This document shows positions 34,412 to 44,428 of a stretch of DNA of 64,000 nt, piece by piece (the stretch's first letter is position 1; each line of letters begins with the position of its first letter). The translations under genes and the position numbers were made by a program. The notes under the pieces were generated by a model that had not been told where the DNA came from, did not search any database, and saw only the letters and a list, made by a program, of their open reading frames with translations. Source of the DNA: Chitinophagales bacterium (GTDB lineage: Bacteria > Bacteroidota > Bacteroidia > Chitinophagales > Chitinophagaceae); assembly GCA_017303835.1 (NCBI GenBank), contig JAFLBI010000001.1, positions 1,922,001-1,986,000 of the forward strand, in the 5' to 3' direction.

Positions 34412-37411
34412 TTAGAAACCAAGTCTTACACCTGCCTGAACAGTTCTCAATGCAGGATACTGCGCACCAGTTAATGAAGCTGAGTTGAACTCAGGATCAC
34501 GACCACGGAACTTGGTGAAGGTCAGCAGGTTGGTACCTGAAGCATACACCATGAGAGAGCGCATCTTGGCTTTGTTCAAAATTTTAGCTGGGATATTGTA
34601 TGAGAGGGTTACAGATCTCAATCTTACGAATGAGTTGTTCTCAACAAATCTTGTAGTGTTGGCTACAAATGGGTTTCCTGGGCGAGGAATTCTGGTGATA
34701 TCACCAGGCTTCTGCCATTCAGTCAACATATCTGTAATCATGTTATCGTAATAGTAGTCTGGATTCTCCAGGTTGTTACGCTCGTTGTTGTAAGCGCTCT
34801 GACCACCGAAGTAGCTGAACTGTGCAGAAAAAGCAATACCCTTATAGTTTGCATCTACGCCAAAGCCACCAAAGTAAACAGGGTCACCATTACCAACAAT
34901 CTTTCTATCGTTAATGCTGTAAGTTTCAGTGATTGTACCATCCAACTTACGATACTGCGCATTACCATTTTGTGGGTTAACACCAGCATACTCAACCAGG
35001 AATAATGATTGAATTGGCTGACCCTTGATACGTGCAACAATACCTGATACGATTGTATCACGATCTGTCAGACGTACAACAGCATTCTTGTTGTAAGTAA
35101 AGTTGGCGTTAACACCGATACGCAAATCCTTATTTCTTACGATATCATAGTTTACTGCAAGTTCCACACCACTGTTTCTAACAGCACCGATATTTCTTGT
35201 CAGGGTGTTGAAACCAGTTGTACGAGACAATTCTGCAGGCAGGAAGAGATTATCAGTTAATTCGCTATACACTTCCAAAGAACCGCTCAGTCTGTTGTTA
35301 AACATACCGAATTCGAAACCAGTGTTGAATTTTTTACGAGATTCCCACTGCAGATCTGTGTTCTCCAATTCAGTAACAGTAGAACCTTGAGTAGCGTTAT
35401 ACAAACGACCACCAACTGCACCTTGAGACTGGTAAGCGCCAATACCTTCCTGGTTACCTACAGTACCATAACTGATCTTGAACTTCAACTGATTTAACCA
35501 GCCTGAAACACCATCCATGAATTTCTCATCACTGATTAACCATGCAGCACCTACACCACCGAATGTAGCGTAACGCTTATCAGCACCAAAACGAGAAGAA
35601 CCATCACGACGGACATTACCAGTGATGAAATATCTGTTCTTGAAACCGTAGTTTACTAATCCGAAATAAGATTCCAAAGAAGCTTCAGAACCACCTGCAC
35701 CAACACGTGGTAACAGATCTGAATTGATTGTAGCACCAGCTTCATTTTGGAATGGAGATTCCAGCAAGAATACAGTTCTGCTATTGTTATTCGCTTTCAG
35801 ATCAACTGTTTCATAGTACAAACCACCATCAATTGAGTGTTCACCAAATGTTCTGGAGTAGTTAATTGAGTTGGTGTTCGTAATACGAGAGCTCTTTGAG
35901 AAAGAACGGCCGAAAGAGCTTGTTCTGAAGTTAGCAAAAGTACCAGAAGTAGGTCTTGGGTTAGAACCAGCACTGTACGTTCTTCTATCTACAAATGCAT
36001 TTGCATCAAACTGACGATAGTCGATACCGTAAACAGTTTTGATTGACAAACCTTTTACAAAAGGAATCTTGTATTCAGCGTTGATGTTCGCAACTGCTCT
36101 CAGATCAACACTCTTATTATTGTTCCAGAAAAGATCTGTTGTGGGAATAGGCTGGAAACTTTCTGCCAATCTTGGGCGAGTTAAAGTTGTTCCACCAGCA
36201 ACAAAGTTACCGGCAGCATTATAGCGACCAGGCACAAATGGTTGCTCATATGGGTTTGTCCACAAACCAGCATTCAGCGGCGTACCGATACCGGTATTGG
36301 CTTCTGAAGTATTCGTGAAATTAGAAACAGTACCAGTTGTATTGATACCGAAAGTGAAATTACCAGCTTCCTGAGTCAGGTTCATACGACCAGTAATTCT
36401 GTCGAAACCAGTATTACGTACTGTACCTTCCTGTGTGAAGTAGTTTACTGAAGCGAAATACTTTGTTTTATCGCTACCACCTGAAGCACTTGCGTTAACA
36501 CTGTGTGTACGACCAGTGCGTGTAATTTCATTGAACCAATTGGTATTGATTCCACGCAGAGAGTCGATCATTCTTGGTGAATAGAAAGAAAGTGAAGTAC
36601 CACCTCTTCTCAATTCGAAATCGATTTTCTGATTGGTATTCATCAATTCCATATCGTTGAAATCAGGCAGTGTAGACCAACCAGTGTACACATCTACTTC
36701 CAACTTAGGTTTACCGGTTGAACCACGCTTAGTTGATACAACGATAACACCGTTACCACCTCTAGAACCATACAGTGATGTTGCAACGGCATCTTTCAGT
36801 ACTGAAATGTTCTCAATATCGTTAGGGTTTAACTGACTGAAGTCTGCAGCAGCAATTTGAATTCCATCTACAATATAGATTGGTTCAGTACTACCGTTGA
36901 TAGAACCTCTACCTCTGATAATGGCACTACCGCTTGCACCTGGCTGACCAGAGTTGGCACGCAGAATCAAACCTGGTGTACGACCCTGCATAGCCTGATC
37001 AAAAGAGGCAATGGGCACGTTTGCCACTTCCTCACCCTTGATCGTACCAGCAGAACCAGCAAAGCTCCGTTTCTGAGCAGACTTATAACCTGTAACCACC
37101 ACTTCTTCCAGGTTCTTGTCAGATACCAGCATTTTGATCATCATTGTTCCGGAGATGATATCAGCAGATACATTGTCGTAACCCACTGATTTGAAAAGGA
37201 GCTTCTTTGCATCCTGAGGAACACTGGCAGTGAAAGCACCATCTTCACCTGTTAATGCCACATTGTTTCCATTAACACTTACAGCTACCCCGGCAATAGG
37301 CGTTCCCGACTTGCCATCGGTTACTTTACCGGTAACTGTTTTGGTCTGAGCAAATAACTCAAACGAAGCCAAAGCAGCTAACATGGTTAGCACTACAGTT
37401 AGTTTTCTCAT
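34412..37411 (-). CDS. SusC/RagA-family TonB-linked outer-membrane transporter (unit B)
   Basis: A 999-residue protein: signal peptide (VLTMLAALASFELFAQ), a carboxypeptidase-regulatory-like domain (TVTGKVTDGKSGTPIAGVAVSVNG), a TonB-box-like EEVVVTGYKSAQKR, the plug (GRTPGLILRANSGQPG, IIRGRGSINGSTEPIYIVDGI, NPNDIENISVLKDA, SLYGSRGGNGVIVVSTKRG), and a ~22-strand barrel ending in AGVRLGF. It imports ligand bound by the SusD partner, powered by TonB. It has no N-terminal STN signalling domain, so it is not expected to work through an anti-sigma/ECF pair. Confidence 0.96.
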   Translation of the reverse strand: MRKLTVVLTMLAALASFELFAQTKTVTGKVTDGKSGTPIAGVAVSVNGNNVALTGEDGAFTASVPQDAKKLLFKSVGYDNVSADIISGTMMIKMLVSDKNLEEVVVTGYKSAQKRSFAGSAGTIKGEEVANVPIASFDQAMQGRTPGLILRANSGQPGASGSAIIRGRGSINGSTEPIYIVDGIQIAAADFSQLNPNDIENISVLKDAVATSLYGSRGGNGVIVVSTKRGSTGKPKLEVDVYTGWSTLPDFNDMELMNTNQKIDFELRRGGTSLSFYSPRMIDSLRGINTNWFNEITRTGRTHSVNASASGGSDKTKYFASVNYFTQEGTVRNTGFDRITGRMNLTQEAGNFTFGINTTGTVSNFTNTSEANTGIGTPLNAGLWTNPYEQPFVPGRYNAAGNFVAGGTTLTRPRLAESFQPIPTTDLFWNNNKSVDLRAVANINAEYKIPFVKGLSIKTVYGIDYRQFDANAFVDRRTYSAGSNPRPTSGTFANFRTSSFGRSFSKSSRITNTNSINYSRTFGEHSIDGGLYYETVDLKANNNSRTVFLLESPFQNEAGATINSDLLPRVGAGGSEASLESYFGLVNYGFKNRYFITGNVRRDGSSRFGADKRYATFGGVGAAWLISDEKFMDGVSGWLNQLKFKISYGTVGNQEGIGAYQSQGAVGGRLYNATQGSTVTELENTDLQWESRKKFNTGFEFGMFNNRLSGSLEVYSELTDNLFLPAELSRTTGFNTLTRNIGAVRNSGVELAVNYDIVRNKDLRIGVNANFTYNKNAVVRLTDRDTIVSGIVARIKGQPIQSLFLVEYAGVNPQNGNAQYRKLDGTITETYSINDRKIVGNGDPVYFGGFGVDANYKGIAFSAQFSYFGGQSAYNNERNNLENPDYYYDNMITDMLTEWQKPGDITRIPRPGNPFVANTTRFVENNSFVRLRSVTLSYNIPAKILNKAKMRSLMVYASGTNLLTFTKFRGRDPEFNSASLTGAQYPALRTVQAGVRLGF

Positions 37412-37628
37412 TTGAAGTTTAATTTAAAGGATGGCAATTTTATAAAAAACAAGTCAAATATTTAGCATTTCGATAACCAATGACGAATAAATGACACATC
37501 AAATTATTCATCATATGTTGACCGTAATTTTATAAAATGCTGATTTATAATGCGGTAAACAGACAAAATGCAGTAAACAATAGCTGCAGCGAAACATTCC
37601 GGATTTAAAACCTATAGCTATAAAGCAA

Positions 37629-37660
37629 AAAAGGGGTCGACTTTCGCCGACCCCTTTGAG
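37629..37660 (-). terminator. terminator after the Sus unit A lipoprotein
   Basis: A 10-bp stem (AAAGGGGTCG 37630-37639 with CGACCCCTTT 37648-37657); the minus strand continues as a T-run. It separates Sus unit A from unit B, so unit B needs its own promoter in 37412-37625. Confidence 0.85.
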
Positions 37661-37679
37661 ATATTTCGCTTTAAAAAGT

Positions 37680-38573
37680 TTACAACTTTCTCAAACGCAG
37701 TGTTAATGTACCCTGAGGTGTACCACCATATACGTGCGCAAGGCGCAATGTAATAGTTCCGGTACAAGAGAATACAAAACCTGAACCGGAAGCGCTTGCG
37801 ATAACGTTACCAAAAGCAGTATAGTTACCGTAAGTAACGTTTGGTACAGTAGCTGCACCAGTTGCAGCGTTTACATTTACTACCATTGGGTTAACCACTA
37901 CACCATAGAATGGAGCAGGGTAAACGTTACGCAGGTTCAATTGGTTAGCACCAGGGCCATCCAATACCTGAACAACATCACCTACACCCCAATCCGCCCA
38001 ATCATCTTGTAATACTTCATAGTTACCTGCCATAGGCGCTACGAAAGGACAAACGATAGTGGCAGTCCAGCGGAAAGCGTGGTTATAGTTCACGTTACTT
38101 TCATAATCTGCAAATGTGTTAGCGATAGAGAACTTACGGCCATCTTCAGTAATTACCTGATTGTACAGGTTGTACTGAGTACCAGGCTGTAAAGCACTAG
38201 TTGCAATACCTAATGCAGTTGCCATTTCAGTAGCACTTACAGTTAAGGTTGCTTTATCGTTCACAAGATTTACTTCCTTAATCTTTCTCCAGGTAGTTGT
38301 ATCAGTGTTGTTACGTGTACTGGCGTAGATAGCTACTTTGGCAGCTTTCAATACACCATAAGAATACACTTTACAAGAAACAGAACTACCTGCAAGATTG
38401 GAATAATCCAGGTTGCCATTAATTATGGCATTGGGCGTATCAAATTTTAATACTTCACCCTGGCCAAGGTTCTCATACTTCCATACATCCTGACCTTCTT
38501 TTTTACAAGCGATCACGAAGAGGAAGAGACCCAGCGCTACGATGAATGATAATTTATTTTTCATTTTACTCAT
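37680..38573 (-). CDS. unknown lipoprotein of Sus unit A
   Basis: A 297-residue lipoprotein (signal SFIVALGLFLFVIAC, lipidated Cys about residue 23, followed by KKEGQD). The body is beta-rich with short motifs ANTFADYESNVNYNHAFRWTATIVCPF and YGVVVNPMVVNVNAATG, and ends in GTITLRLAHVYGGTPQGTLTLRLRKL. I do not recognise a family. It starts 18 bases after the SusD_2-like gene and precedes a terminator, so it is the third component of the unit and may be a surface-exposed ligand-binding accessory, in the way SusE/SusF are in starch systems. Confidence 0.7.
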   Translation of the reverse strand: MSKMKNKLSFIVALGLFLFVIACKKEGQDVWKYENLGQGEVLKFDTPNAIINGNLDYSNLAGSSVSCKVYSYGVLKAAKVAIYASTRNNTDTTTWRKIKEVNLVNDKATLTVSATEMATALGIATSALQPGTQYNLYNQVITEDGRKFSIANTFADYESNVNYNHAFRWTATIVCPFVAPMAGNYEVLQDDWADWGVGDVVQVLDGPGANQLNLRNVYPAPFYGVVVNPMVVNVNAATGAATVPNVTYGNYTAFGNVIASASGSGFVFSCTGTITLRLAHVYGGTPQGTLTLRLRKL

Positions 38574-38591
38574 AGTTTAGTGATGATTCAT

Positions 38592-40274
38592 TTAGAACAG
38601 CGCATCAGGGTTAGTATCCCAGAATACTTTCACGCCAGGACCAGCTTTCTGAGAACCATTGGTATTCAGGTTAGCAAAGTCTGCAGGATAGTAGAATGAG
38701 CGGATAAATGCACCAGGGCTAGCCACCAGCATCGGCTGTAATGCTCGAGGACGGCTGGTTCTACGATACATATTCCAAGACTCAATACCATTACCCCATG
38801 TAGTAAGGTAGTATTCTTTTAAACCAAGATCCAGTTTAGCTGCATCAGTTGCTGCTGCATCCCAAAGATTTGACATACCATTTACATAAGTAGTCTGTCT
38901 GCTTGCTGCAGTTGTTAAAGCAGAGGAAGGTATTGCCATGCCTACTGTTGCACCATAACCAAATACGCGCGCCATGTTTTTATTGATACCACTCACGAAG
39001 TAAGCTTTCTCCTGTGCTGGAGTAAGGTTAACACCAGAAAGTGTGATACCTGCTTCCATCAGGGTAAAATCAGTAAACCATGACATCCAGATTGGATGGA
39101 TACCTGCACCTTTTGCACCATCATTGATACCAACAGCAGTTATAGAAACATCATCAAACTTACCACCGGCTGGGTAAATTCCCCATACAGTACGCTGAGC
39201 ACCATCAGGAGGAATACCACTGTTATCACCATGATCACGACCCCAGTGGCCAGACAGTGTGTAACAGAATGGATCATCAGGACCATAATGACCAGGTGCA
39301 GCATTGTATGCACAAGGCTGCTGAGCTTGTGAACCTGGCGCAAAAGCCTGGCGATAGAAATAGAACTCACGACGAGGATCTCTTGGTTGACCCAGGAGGA
39401 TTTTTTCTACTGCAATTGCATGCATGAAGTAAGTACCGATATAACCACCAGCACCACCGGAAGCACGGTAACCATCATTGTAGCGAGGGTGACGTGTGTT
39501 AGGGTTAGCCAGCTGAGTACCATAACGGAAAGTAAAATCTTCAGCATCTGTATCAATCAAATCACCACCAGTAATCAACGCATTGATACCAGCAGTAGCG
39601 GCAGCTGCATCTGATAAACGCAGATTCAGGTAAGCACGCAGCTTCAAAGTTTTAGCCAGTGTTGCCCAAGCAGCTCTGCGTGTTGCAGTTGAGCTGAGGT
39701 GACCATAATACATATCATTTGCAACATTGGTAGATGGTGTACGACCCATATTGGCGATACCAGAATCCAATAATGCAATAGCAGCATTATAGACATTCTT
39801 ACCTGGATCTAACTTAGGGTTCGTATTTGCATTACCCTTATTGGCTTCTGTATAAGGCACATCACCGAAGCAATCTACCATGGTCATCATTGTATAACCT
39901 TTCAGGATATACGCAATACCCACATGGTAAGTCTGTCTTCTTGGAGCAGCCAGTTCAATCAAGGCATCTGCGTTCTTAACAATACTTGTATAAGCAGATG
40001 ACCAAGTGCCTGAATAACTCTGAGGTGAGTAACCATTGGTGTAGTTAGCACCAGTAAAAGCTGACTGTCTTGTGAATTCAGCACCGAATGACTGAACCGC
40101 ATCAAAATAGCCAGGGAAAGACAGCTGAATCTGGTTTACATACAAATCAGCATCTGCTTGCGCAGGCAGTGGTTGGTTGGGGTTCTCCAGCATGGAGTCG
40201 AACTTCTTGTTACATGACGTTGCAACAAGACCTGCAACCCCGGCAACCATAATTATCTTCTTAAATATTTTCAT
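38592..40274 (-). CDS. SusD-like lipoprotein, SusD-like_2 subfamily (unit A)
   Basis: A 560-residue lipoprotein with lipobox VATSC near residue 21. The motifs FDSMLENPNQPLPAQADADLYVNQIQLSFPGYF, TYHVGIAYILKGYTMMTMVDCFGDVPYTEANKG and LAKTLKLRAYLNLRLSD are typical of the SusD-like_2 subfamily (different from the classical RagB fold of unit B). The end, FIRSFYYPADFANLNTN, fits the subfamily too. It should pair with the SusC gene 20 bases upstream. The DPRREFYFYRQAF and CAYNAAPGHYGPDDPFCYTLSG loops with Cys pairs are specific to this protein and may shape the ligand site. Confidence 0.88.
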   Translation of the reverse strand: MKIFKKIIMVAGVAGLVATSCNKKFDSMLENPNQPLPAQADADLYVNQIQLSFPGYFDAVQSFGAEFTRQSAFTGANYTNGYSPQSYSGTWSSAYTSIVKNADALIELAAPRRQTYHVGIAYILKGYTMMTMVDCFGDVPYTEANKGNANTNPKLDPGKNVYNAAIALLDSGIANMGRTPSTNVANDMYYGHLSSTATRRAAWATLAKTLKLRAYLNLRLSDAAAATAGINALITGGDLIDTDAEDFTFRYGTQLANPNTRHPRYNDGYRASGGAGGYIGTYFMHAIAVEKILLGQPRDPRREFYFYRQAFAPGSQAQQPCAYNAAPGHYGPDDPFCYTLSGHWGRDHGDNSGIPPDGAQRTVWGIYPAGGKFDDVSITAVGINDGAKGAGIHPIWMSWFTDFTLMEAGITLSGVNLTPAQEKAYFVSGINKNMARVFGYGATVGMAIPSSALTTAASRQTTYVNGMSNLWDAAATDAAKLDLGLKEYYLTTWGNGIESWNMYRRTSRPRALQPMLVASPGAFIRSFYYPADFANLNTNGSQKAGPGVKVFWDTNPDALF

Positions 40275-40294
40275 TGTTTCGAGATTTTAGGTGA

Positions 40295-43200
40295 TTAAAA
40301 GGTTACTCTGATGCTGGCACCAACTCTTCTTGAAGAAGGACCAGTAATGAATTCCAAACCTCTGTAAGAACCTACACCCAAACCGGATGTTTCTGGATCG
40401 AAATTGCTGTACTTAGGGAAGTTAGGCGCTAAGTACCACAGGTTTTGACCAGATATTGTGAAAGAAATTCCACCGAATGGCAGCTTCTTCAAAGCACTCT
40501 CAGGAATTGCATATGACAATGACATTTCTCTCAAACGAATTACAGAGCCATCCCAAATACTCATATCATTTGCACCAAAACCGAAGTTGGCAAAATAGGC
40601 GTTGGTAGCAGATGTCTGGATATTGTTAGGCTGACCATTTTCCAATACACCTGGCAGAATAACCGGTGCATATCTGTCGAACTCTGTATCCTTTGTAACA
40701 CCACGAGCCAACAAAGCACGTGTAGTAGTTGAGTAAATATCACCACCATGTGTGTAATCCCACTGCATACGGAAGCTCAGACCCTTGTATGTTAAGGTAT
40801 TGATCAAAGCACCTTTCCACAAAGGCAGCGGGTTACCGATGATACCGATTTCGTTTGAAGAAATATAGTTACCAGCACTGTTTACTACACGCTGACCAGA
40901 TTTTGCATCACGCTGAACATAATAACCTTGGATAACACCCAAAGGCTGACCATTCATCGCAAATGCACCCAGATCAGTATAACCTGCTACAGGAATCTGC
41001 TTGATAGAAGATGGCAGATTACTTACCATGCTGCGGTTACGTGTATAGTTCATATCAATCTGCCAGCTGAAGTTTCTGTTCTTGATAGCAGTAACACCCA
41101 GTTGCAGTTCAATACCCTTGTTAGATACGTCACCACCGTTTACTTCTTTACTTGTATAACCGGTTGCTGGATCCAGTGCCTGAGTCAGGATCTGATCCTT
41201 AGAAACACGATTGTAGTAAGTGAAGTCAACGCTTAAACGGTTATTGATGAAACGACCTTCCAAACCAATTTCAAACTCTTGCAGCAACTCTGGCTTCAAA
41301 TCAGGGTTAGGCAAGCGGTTAGGAATTGAGTTCGTGTTTAATGCAGTACCATTTCTATCTACGAAAGCATTAGCGTTTACACTCAGGGCCTGACGAGTTC
41401 TGTAAGGCGCTGGGAAACGAGCACTGGTTGAATAACCAGCACGAACTTTTGCGTAGTTAATGATTTTATTATTCTGCAAAGAAGCAATAGCAGAAGTAGG
41501 AATAAATGAAACGCTGGCAGAAGGATAGAACAATGAACGGTTTTGAGCTTCAAGTGTAGAAACCCAATCGTTACGTCCACCCAGTGTTACGTACATATAA
41601 TCCTTATAACCGAATGAACCTTGTGTGAACACACCAATTTGTTGCTCACTAGATCTGCCATTCAGGTTACTACCATCTTCACCACGGAAAGCCTGGTTGA
41701 TGAAGTTACCATGGTTAAACAGACCGAAGATGATCTGTTGCTGACTGGCAACACCTGTTTGGTCATCGCTACGCTGACGAGAGTTAACACCAGCTTCAAC
41801 TGTAACGTTCCAGTTTTCATTGATATCTGTTTGGTAGTTACCAATCAGGTAATGATCCCAGATAGTTGTTTGCGCATTAACTGTACGCATGAAACCCAGT
41901 GGACTTTGTACACCACCTTTGTTCTGGTAATAATAATCGAATGTGTTGAAATTATCCCAACCCAGACGATAGGTTACGTTCAGATTCTTCAGCACATCAT
42001 ACTTTGTTGAAATCTGACCATAAGTACGATTCACCTTCTGACCAGTGAGCACATTCTCAACTGTCCAACGAGGGTTCTGAATATCGTTAGCAGGACGGTA
42101 ATAGATAGAACCACCAGTTAATGGGTTTTTGTATGGCAGGTTCATCAAATCTACTGCAGGAGGCGTATACATCAAATCAGCAAATACACCAGATCCATTA
42201 GCAGCAGAGCTACCAAAGCTCACTGAGTTAGGAGGTGATTTGAAATCTGTGTTTACAAAGTTGAATGTAGCATTCAAAGTAATGTTGTTGCTCAACTTCG
42301 CGTTACCACCAATACCGAAAGTATTTCTGTTTACGCTGTTACCAGGTGTGAAACCCTTATCATCTAAGTAAGAGTAGTTAGCACTCAGGTTAACACCGCC
42401 AACACTACCCTTCATGTTGATAGAAGTTGTGCTTACAGCACCCTGACGGAAGAAATTCTTTACGTTATCCTTATAAGGTTTGAACTCATATGTCTGACCC
42501 TGGAACTCAGGAAACGCACCAGCAAGACCTGGTTGGTTATAGGGGTGGTTTACACGAACCGGAGGCGTACGGAAAGGCGCACCCCAGTTACTGAAAAATG
42601 TTAAACCAGTAGACATATCGAAACCACCACCAAACTTATCTGTATACTCAGGCAGGTTTGCCACAGTGTTAGAGAAGTAAGATTGGTTAACTGTAACTTC
42701 TGTTTTCTTGTTTACGCGTGTATTGGCACCGTTCTTGGTTGTGATCAACACCACACCATTACGACCTTGAGCACCATACAGTGTTGTTGCACTCAAACCC
42801 TTCAGTACGTTAACGCTTTCAATGTTGTTTGGATCCAGATCCAAGAAACGGCTTGAAGACTGGTTACCATAACGGAAGTCAGACTGCGCATTGGTAGAAC
42901 CATCAAACTGTACACCATCTACAATGAACAATGGAGTGGCGTCACCAGAAATAGAAGATACACCACGAATGATGATGTTGGTACCTGAACCAGACAAACC
43001 GCTGGTTGCACCAATATCCACACCAGGTGCTTTACCGTTTAACAAACGAACCACGTCACCATCGGGACGCTGCTCTAATTGCTTTTTGTCAACGGTAGCA
43101 ACCGCATAACCCAAAGCTTTCTTTTCACGCTTCACGCCCAAAGCGGTTACAACCACTTCGGTCAGGTTTTTTGTATCCACTACAAGTGATACATCATTAC

Positions 43201-43462
43201 CTGCACCGGCTTTGGCCGAAATCTCTCTGTTTGCGTAGCCTTCCACGCTGATTACCAGTTTTGTACCGGGTTTCACTTTGATGGAGTAGGAACCATCAGC
43301 ACCCGCACTGGTCGCATTGTTGGTGTTCTTTTCCCTGACTGTAGCGCCAGCGAGAGCGGCACCCTTCTCGTCAGTAACCTTACCGGTTACCACGACTGTT
43401 TGTGCAAACATGGCAATAGACAAAACCATGGCACAAAAGCCGAGCAGTAGCTTTTTTCTCAT
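40295..43462 (-). CDS. SusC/RagA-family TonB-linked outer-membrane transporter (unit A)
   Basis: A 1055-residue protein from MRKKLLLGFCAMVLS (43462; 43468 adds two residues). It has a signal peptide, a carboxypeptidase-regulatory-like domain (VVVTGKVTDEKGAALAGATVREKNT), a TonB box LTEVVVTALGVKREKKALGYA, a plug (GKAPGVDIGATSGLSGSGTNIIIRGVSSI, TPLFIVDGVQFDGS, LDPNNIESVNVLKGLSATTLYGAQGRNGVVLITTK) and a C-terminal barrel ending RRVGASIRVTF. The longer open frame to 43549 is excluded because the promoter at 43486-43516 lies inside it. It imports the ligand captured by its SusD-like_2 partner. Confidence 0.95.
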   Translation of the reverse strand: MRKKLLLGFCAMVLSIAMFAQTVVVTGKVTDEKGAALAGATVREKNTNNATSAGADGSYSIKVKPGTKLVISVEGYANREISAKAGAGNDVSLVVDTKNLTEVVVTALGVKREKKALGYAVATVDKKQLEQRPDGDVVRLLNGKAPGVDIGATSGLSGSGTNIIIRGVSSISGDATPLFIVDGVQFDGSTNAQSDFRYGNQSSSRFLDLDPNNIESVNVLKGLSATTLYGAQGRNGVVLITTKNGANTRVNKKTEVTVNQSYFSNTVANLPEYTDKFGGGFDMSTGLTFFSNWGAPFRTPPVRVNHPYNQPGLAGAFPEFQGQTYEFKPYKDNVKNFFRQGAVSTTSINMKGSVGGVNLSANYSYLDDKGFTPGNSVNRNTFGIGGNAKLSNNITLNATFNFVNTDFKSPPNSVSFGSSAANGSGVFADLMYTPPAVDLMNLPYKNPLTGGSIYYRPANDIQNPRWTVENVLTGQKVNRTYGQISTKYDVLKNLNVTYRLGWDNFNTFDYYYQNKGGVQSPLGFMRTVNAQTTIWDHYLIGNYQTDINENWNVTVEAGVNSRQRSDDQTGVASQQQIIFGLFNHGNFINQAFRGEDGSNLNGRSSEQQIGVFTQGSFGYKDYMYVTLGGRNDWVSTLEAQNRSLFYPSASVSFIPTSAIASLQNNKIINYAKVRAGYSTSARFPAPYRTRQALSVNANAFVDRNGTALNTNSIPNRLPNPDLKPELLQEFEIGLEGRFINNRLSVDFTYYNRVSKDQILTQALDPATGYTSKEVNGGDVSNKGIELQLGVTAIKNRNFSWQIDMNYTRNRSMVSNLPSSIKQIPVAGYTDLGAFAMNGQPLGVIQGYYVQRDAKSGQRVVNSAGNYISSNEIGIIGNPLPLWKGALINTLTYKGLSFRMQWDYTHGGDIYSTTTRALLARGVTKDTEFDRYAPVILPGVLENGQPNNIQTSATNAYFANFGFGANDMSIWDGSVIRLREMSLSYAIPESALKKLPFGGISFTISGQNLWYLAPNFPKYSNFDPETSGLGVGSYRGLEFITGPSSRRVGASIRVTF

Positions 43463-43485
43463 GTGCATTTTGTTTAGAATGGAGC

Positions 43486-43516
43486 CAAATATAGCCCTTA
43501 AGAATAATTTAACAAA
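43486..43516 (-). promoter_or_regulatory. promoter of Sus unit A
   Basis: On the minus strand TTTG (43513-43516), a 19-base spacer and TATATTTG (43486-43493) match the Bacteroidota primary sigma consensus exactly. The start codon at 43462 is 24 bases downstream of the proximal element, allowing a short leader. Confidence 0.8.
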
Positions 43517-43691
43517 AAAAAGACAGGCATTTATAAACAAATGCTGCATGAGCTTACATTAAAAAATATTTTACATAAATATTTGATTATCAATTAATAA
43601 TTATCAAAATAAGCAACTAGTCGAAATAAAAGATCCCAAAAAAGTGGGTACATATAAAAAATTATTACATGTATGCTTACCATTCATAAAT

Positions 43692-43716
43692 CAAAAAAGG
43701 AGGCACTCGCCTCCTC
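43692..43716 (-). terminator. terminator after the YugP-like metallopeptidase gene
   Basis: On the minus strand GGAGGC, GAGT, GCCTCC is followed by TTTTTTGA. It lies 26 bases after the metallopeptidase stop. Confidence 0.75.
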
Positions 43717-43741
43717 ATTTTGATAAAATTTGTTAAAAAAA

Positions 43742-44428
43742 TTAATCCCGTTCTCTATTCCCTAAAAAAATCAGGAGATACTGTACCAAGGTGGCAATCG
43801 ATGCTACTGCAGCTACCACATATGTCATGGCTGCCCATTTTAATGCATCCTTTGCTCCGCTTGACTCCCTGCTATTGGTAATATTGGCATTTCCTAACCA
43901 TGCCAAGGCCCTGTTACTGGCATCAAACTCAACGGGGAGTGTAATGATCGAAAACAAGGTTGTTAGCGCAAACAATACAATACCAATTAGCAATAGAGAT
44001 GGAAATACATTGATAGCCAATATGCCTGCCAAGAGTACCCATTGCACTATACTACTACTGAACTGCACCACAGGTACCAGTTTGCTGCGCATATTCAGCC
44101 AGGTATAGGCTGTGGCGTGCTGTACAGCATGGCCACATTCATGGGCGGCTACAGCAGCAGCAGCTATACTGGTTCCGCTATAGACTTCTGGACTGAGATT
44201 AACGGTTTTATTTGCCGGATTGTAGTGGTCGCTCAAGAACCCATCTACCGATACAACTTGTACATCATAAATACCATTGTCGCGCAGCATTTTTTCCGCA
44301 ACTTCTCTTCCACTCAGCCCGATAGACAAAGGCTGCTGACTGTACTTCGTGAACTTGGATTTCAGCTGCATGGAAACCAGCATACTGATGCCTACAAAAA
44401 TCAGCGAGACCAACATGATCGAATTCAT
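43742..44428 (-). CDS. YugP-like zinc metallopeptidase, membrane-bound
   Basis: A 228-residue protein from MNSIMLVSLIFVGISMLVS. It has an N-terminal helix, a cytoplasmic or periplasmic body with zinc motif VAAHECGHAVQHA (HExxH with Cys in the fourth position), SGREVAEKML and VNLSPEVYSGTSIAAAAVAAH upstream, and further helices (about 125-170 and the C-terminal AAMTYVVAAVASIATLVQYLLIF). This matches the neutral zinc metallopeptidase family (YugP, PF04298). The substrate is unknown. The frame extends upstream to 44506 but the extra residues lack similarity, so the ATG at 44428 is chosen. Confidence 0.9.
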   Translation of the reverse strand: MNSIMLVSLIFVGISMLVSMQLKSKFTKYSQQPLSIGLSGREVAEKMLRDNGIYDVQVVSVDGFLSDHYNPANKTVNLSPEVYSGTSIAAAAVAAHECGHAVQHATAYTWLNMRSKLVPVVQFSSSIVQWVLLAGILAINVFPSLLLIGIVLFALTTLFSIITLPVEFDASNRALAWLGNANITNSRESSGAKDALKWAAMTYVVAAVASIATLVQYLLIFLGNRERD

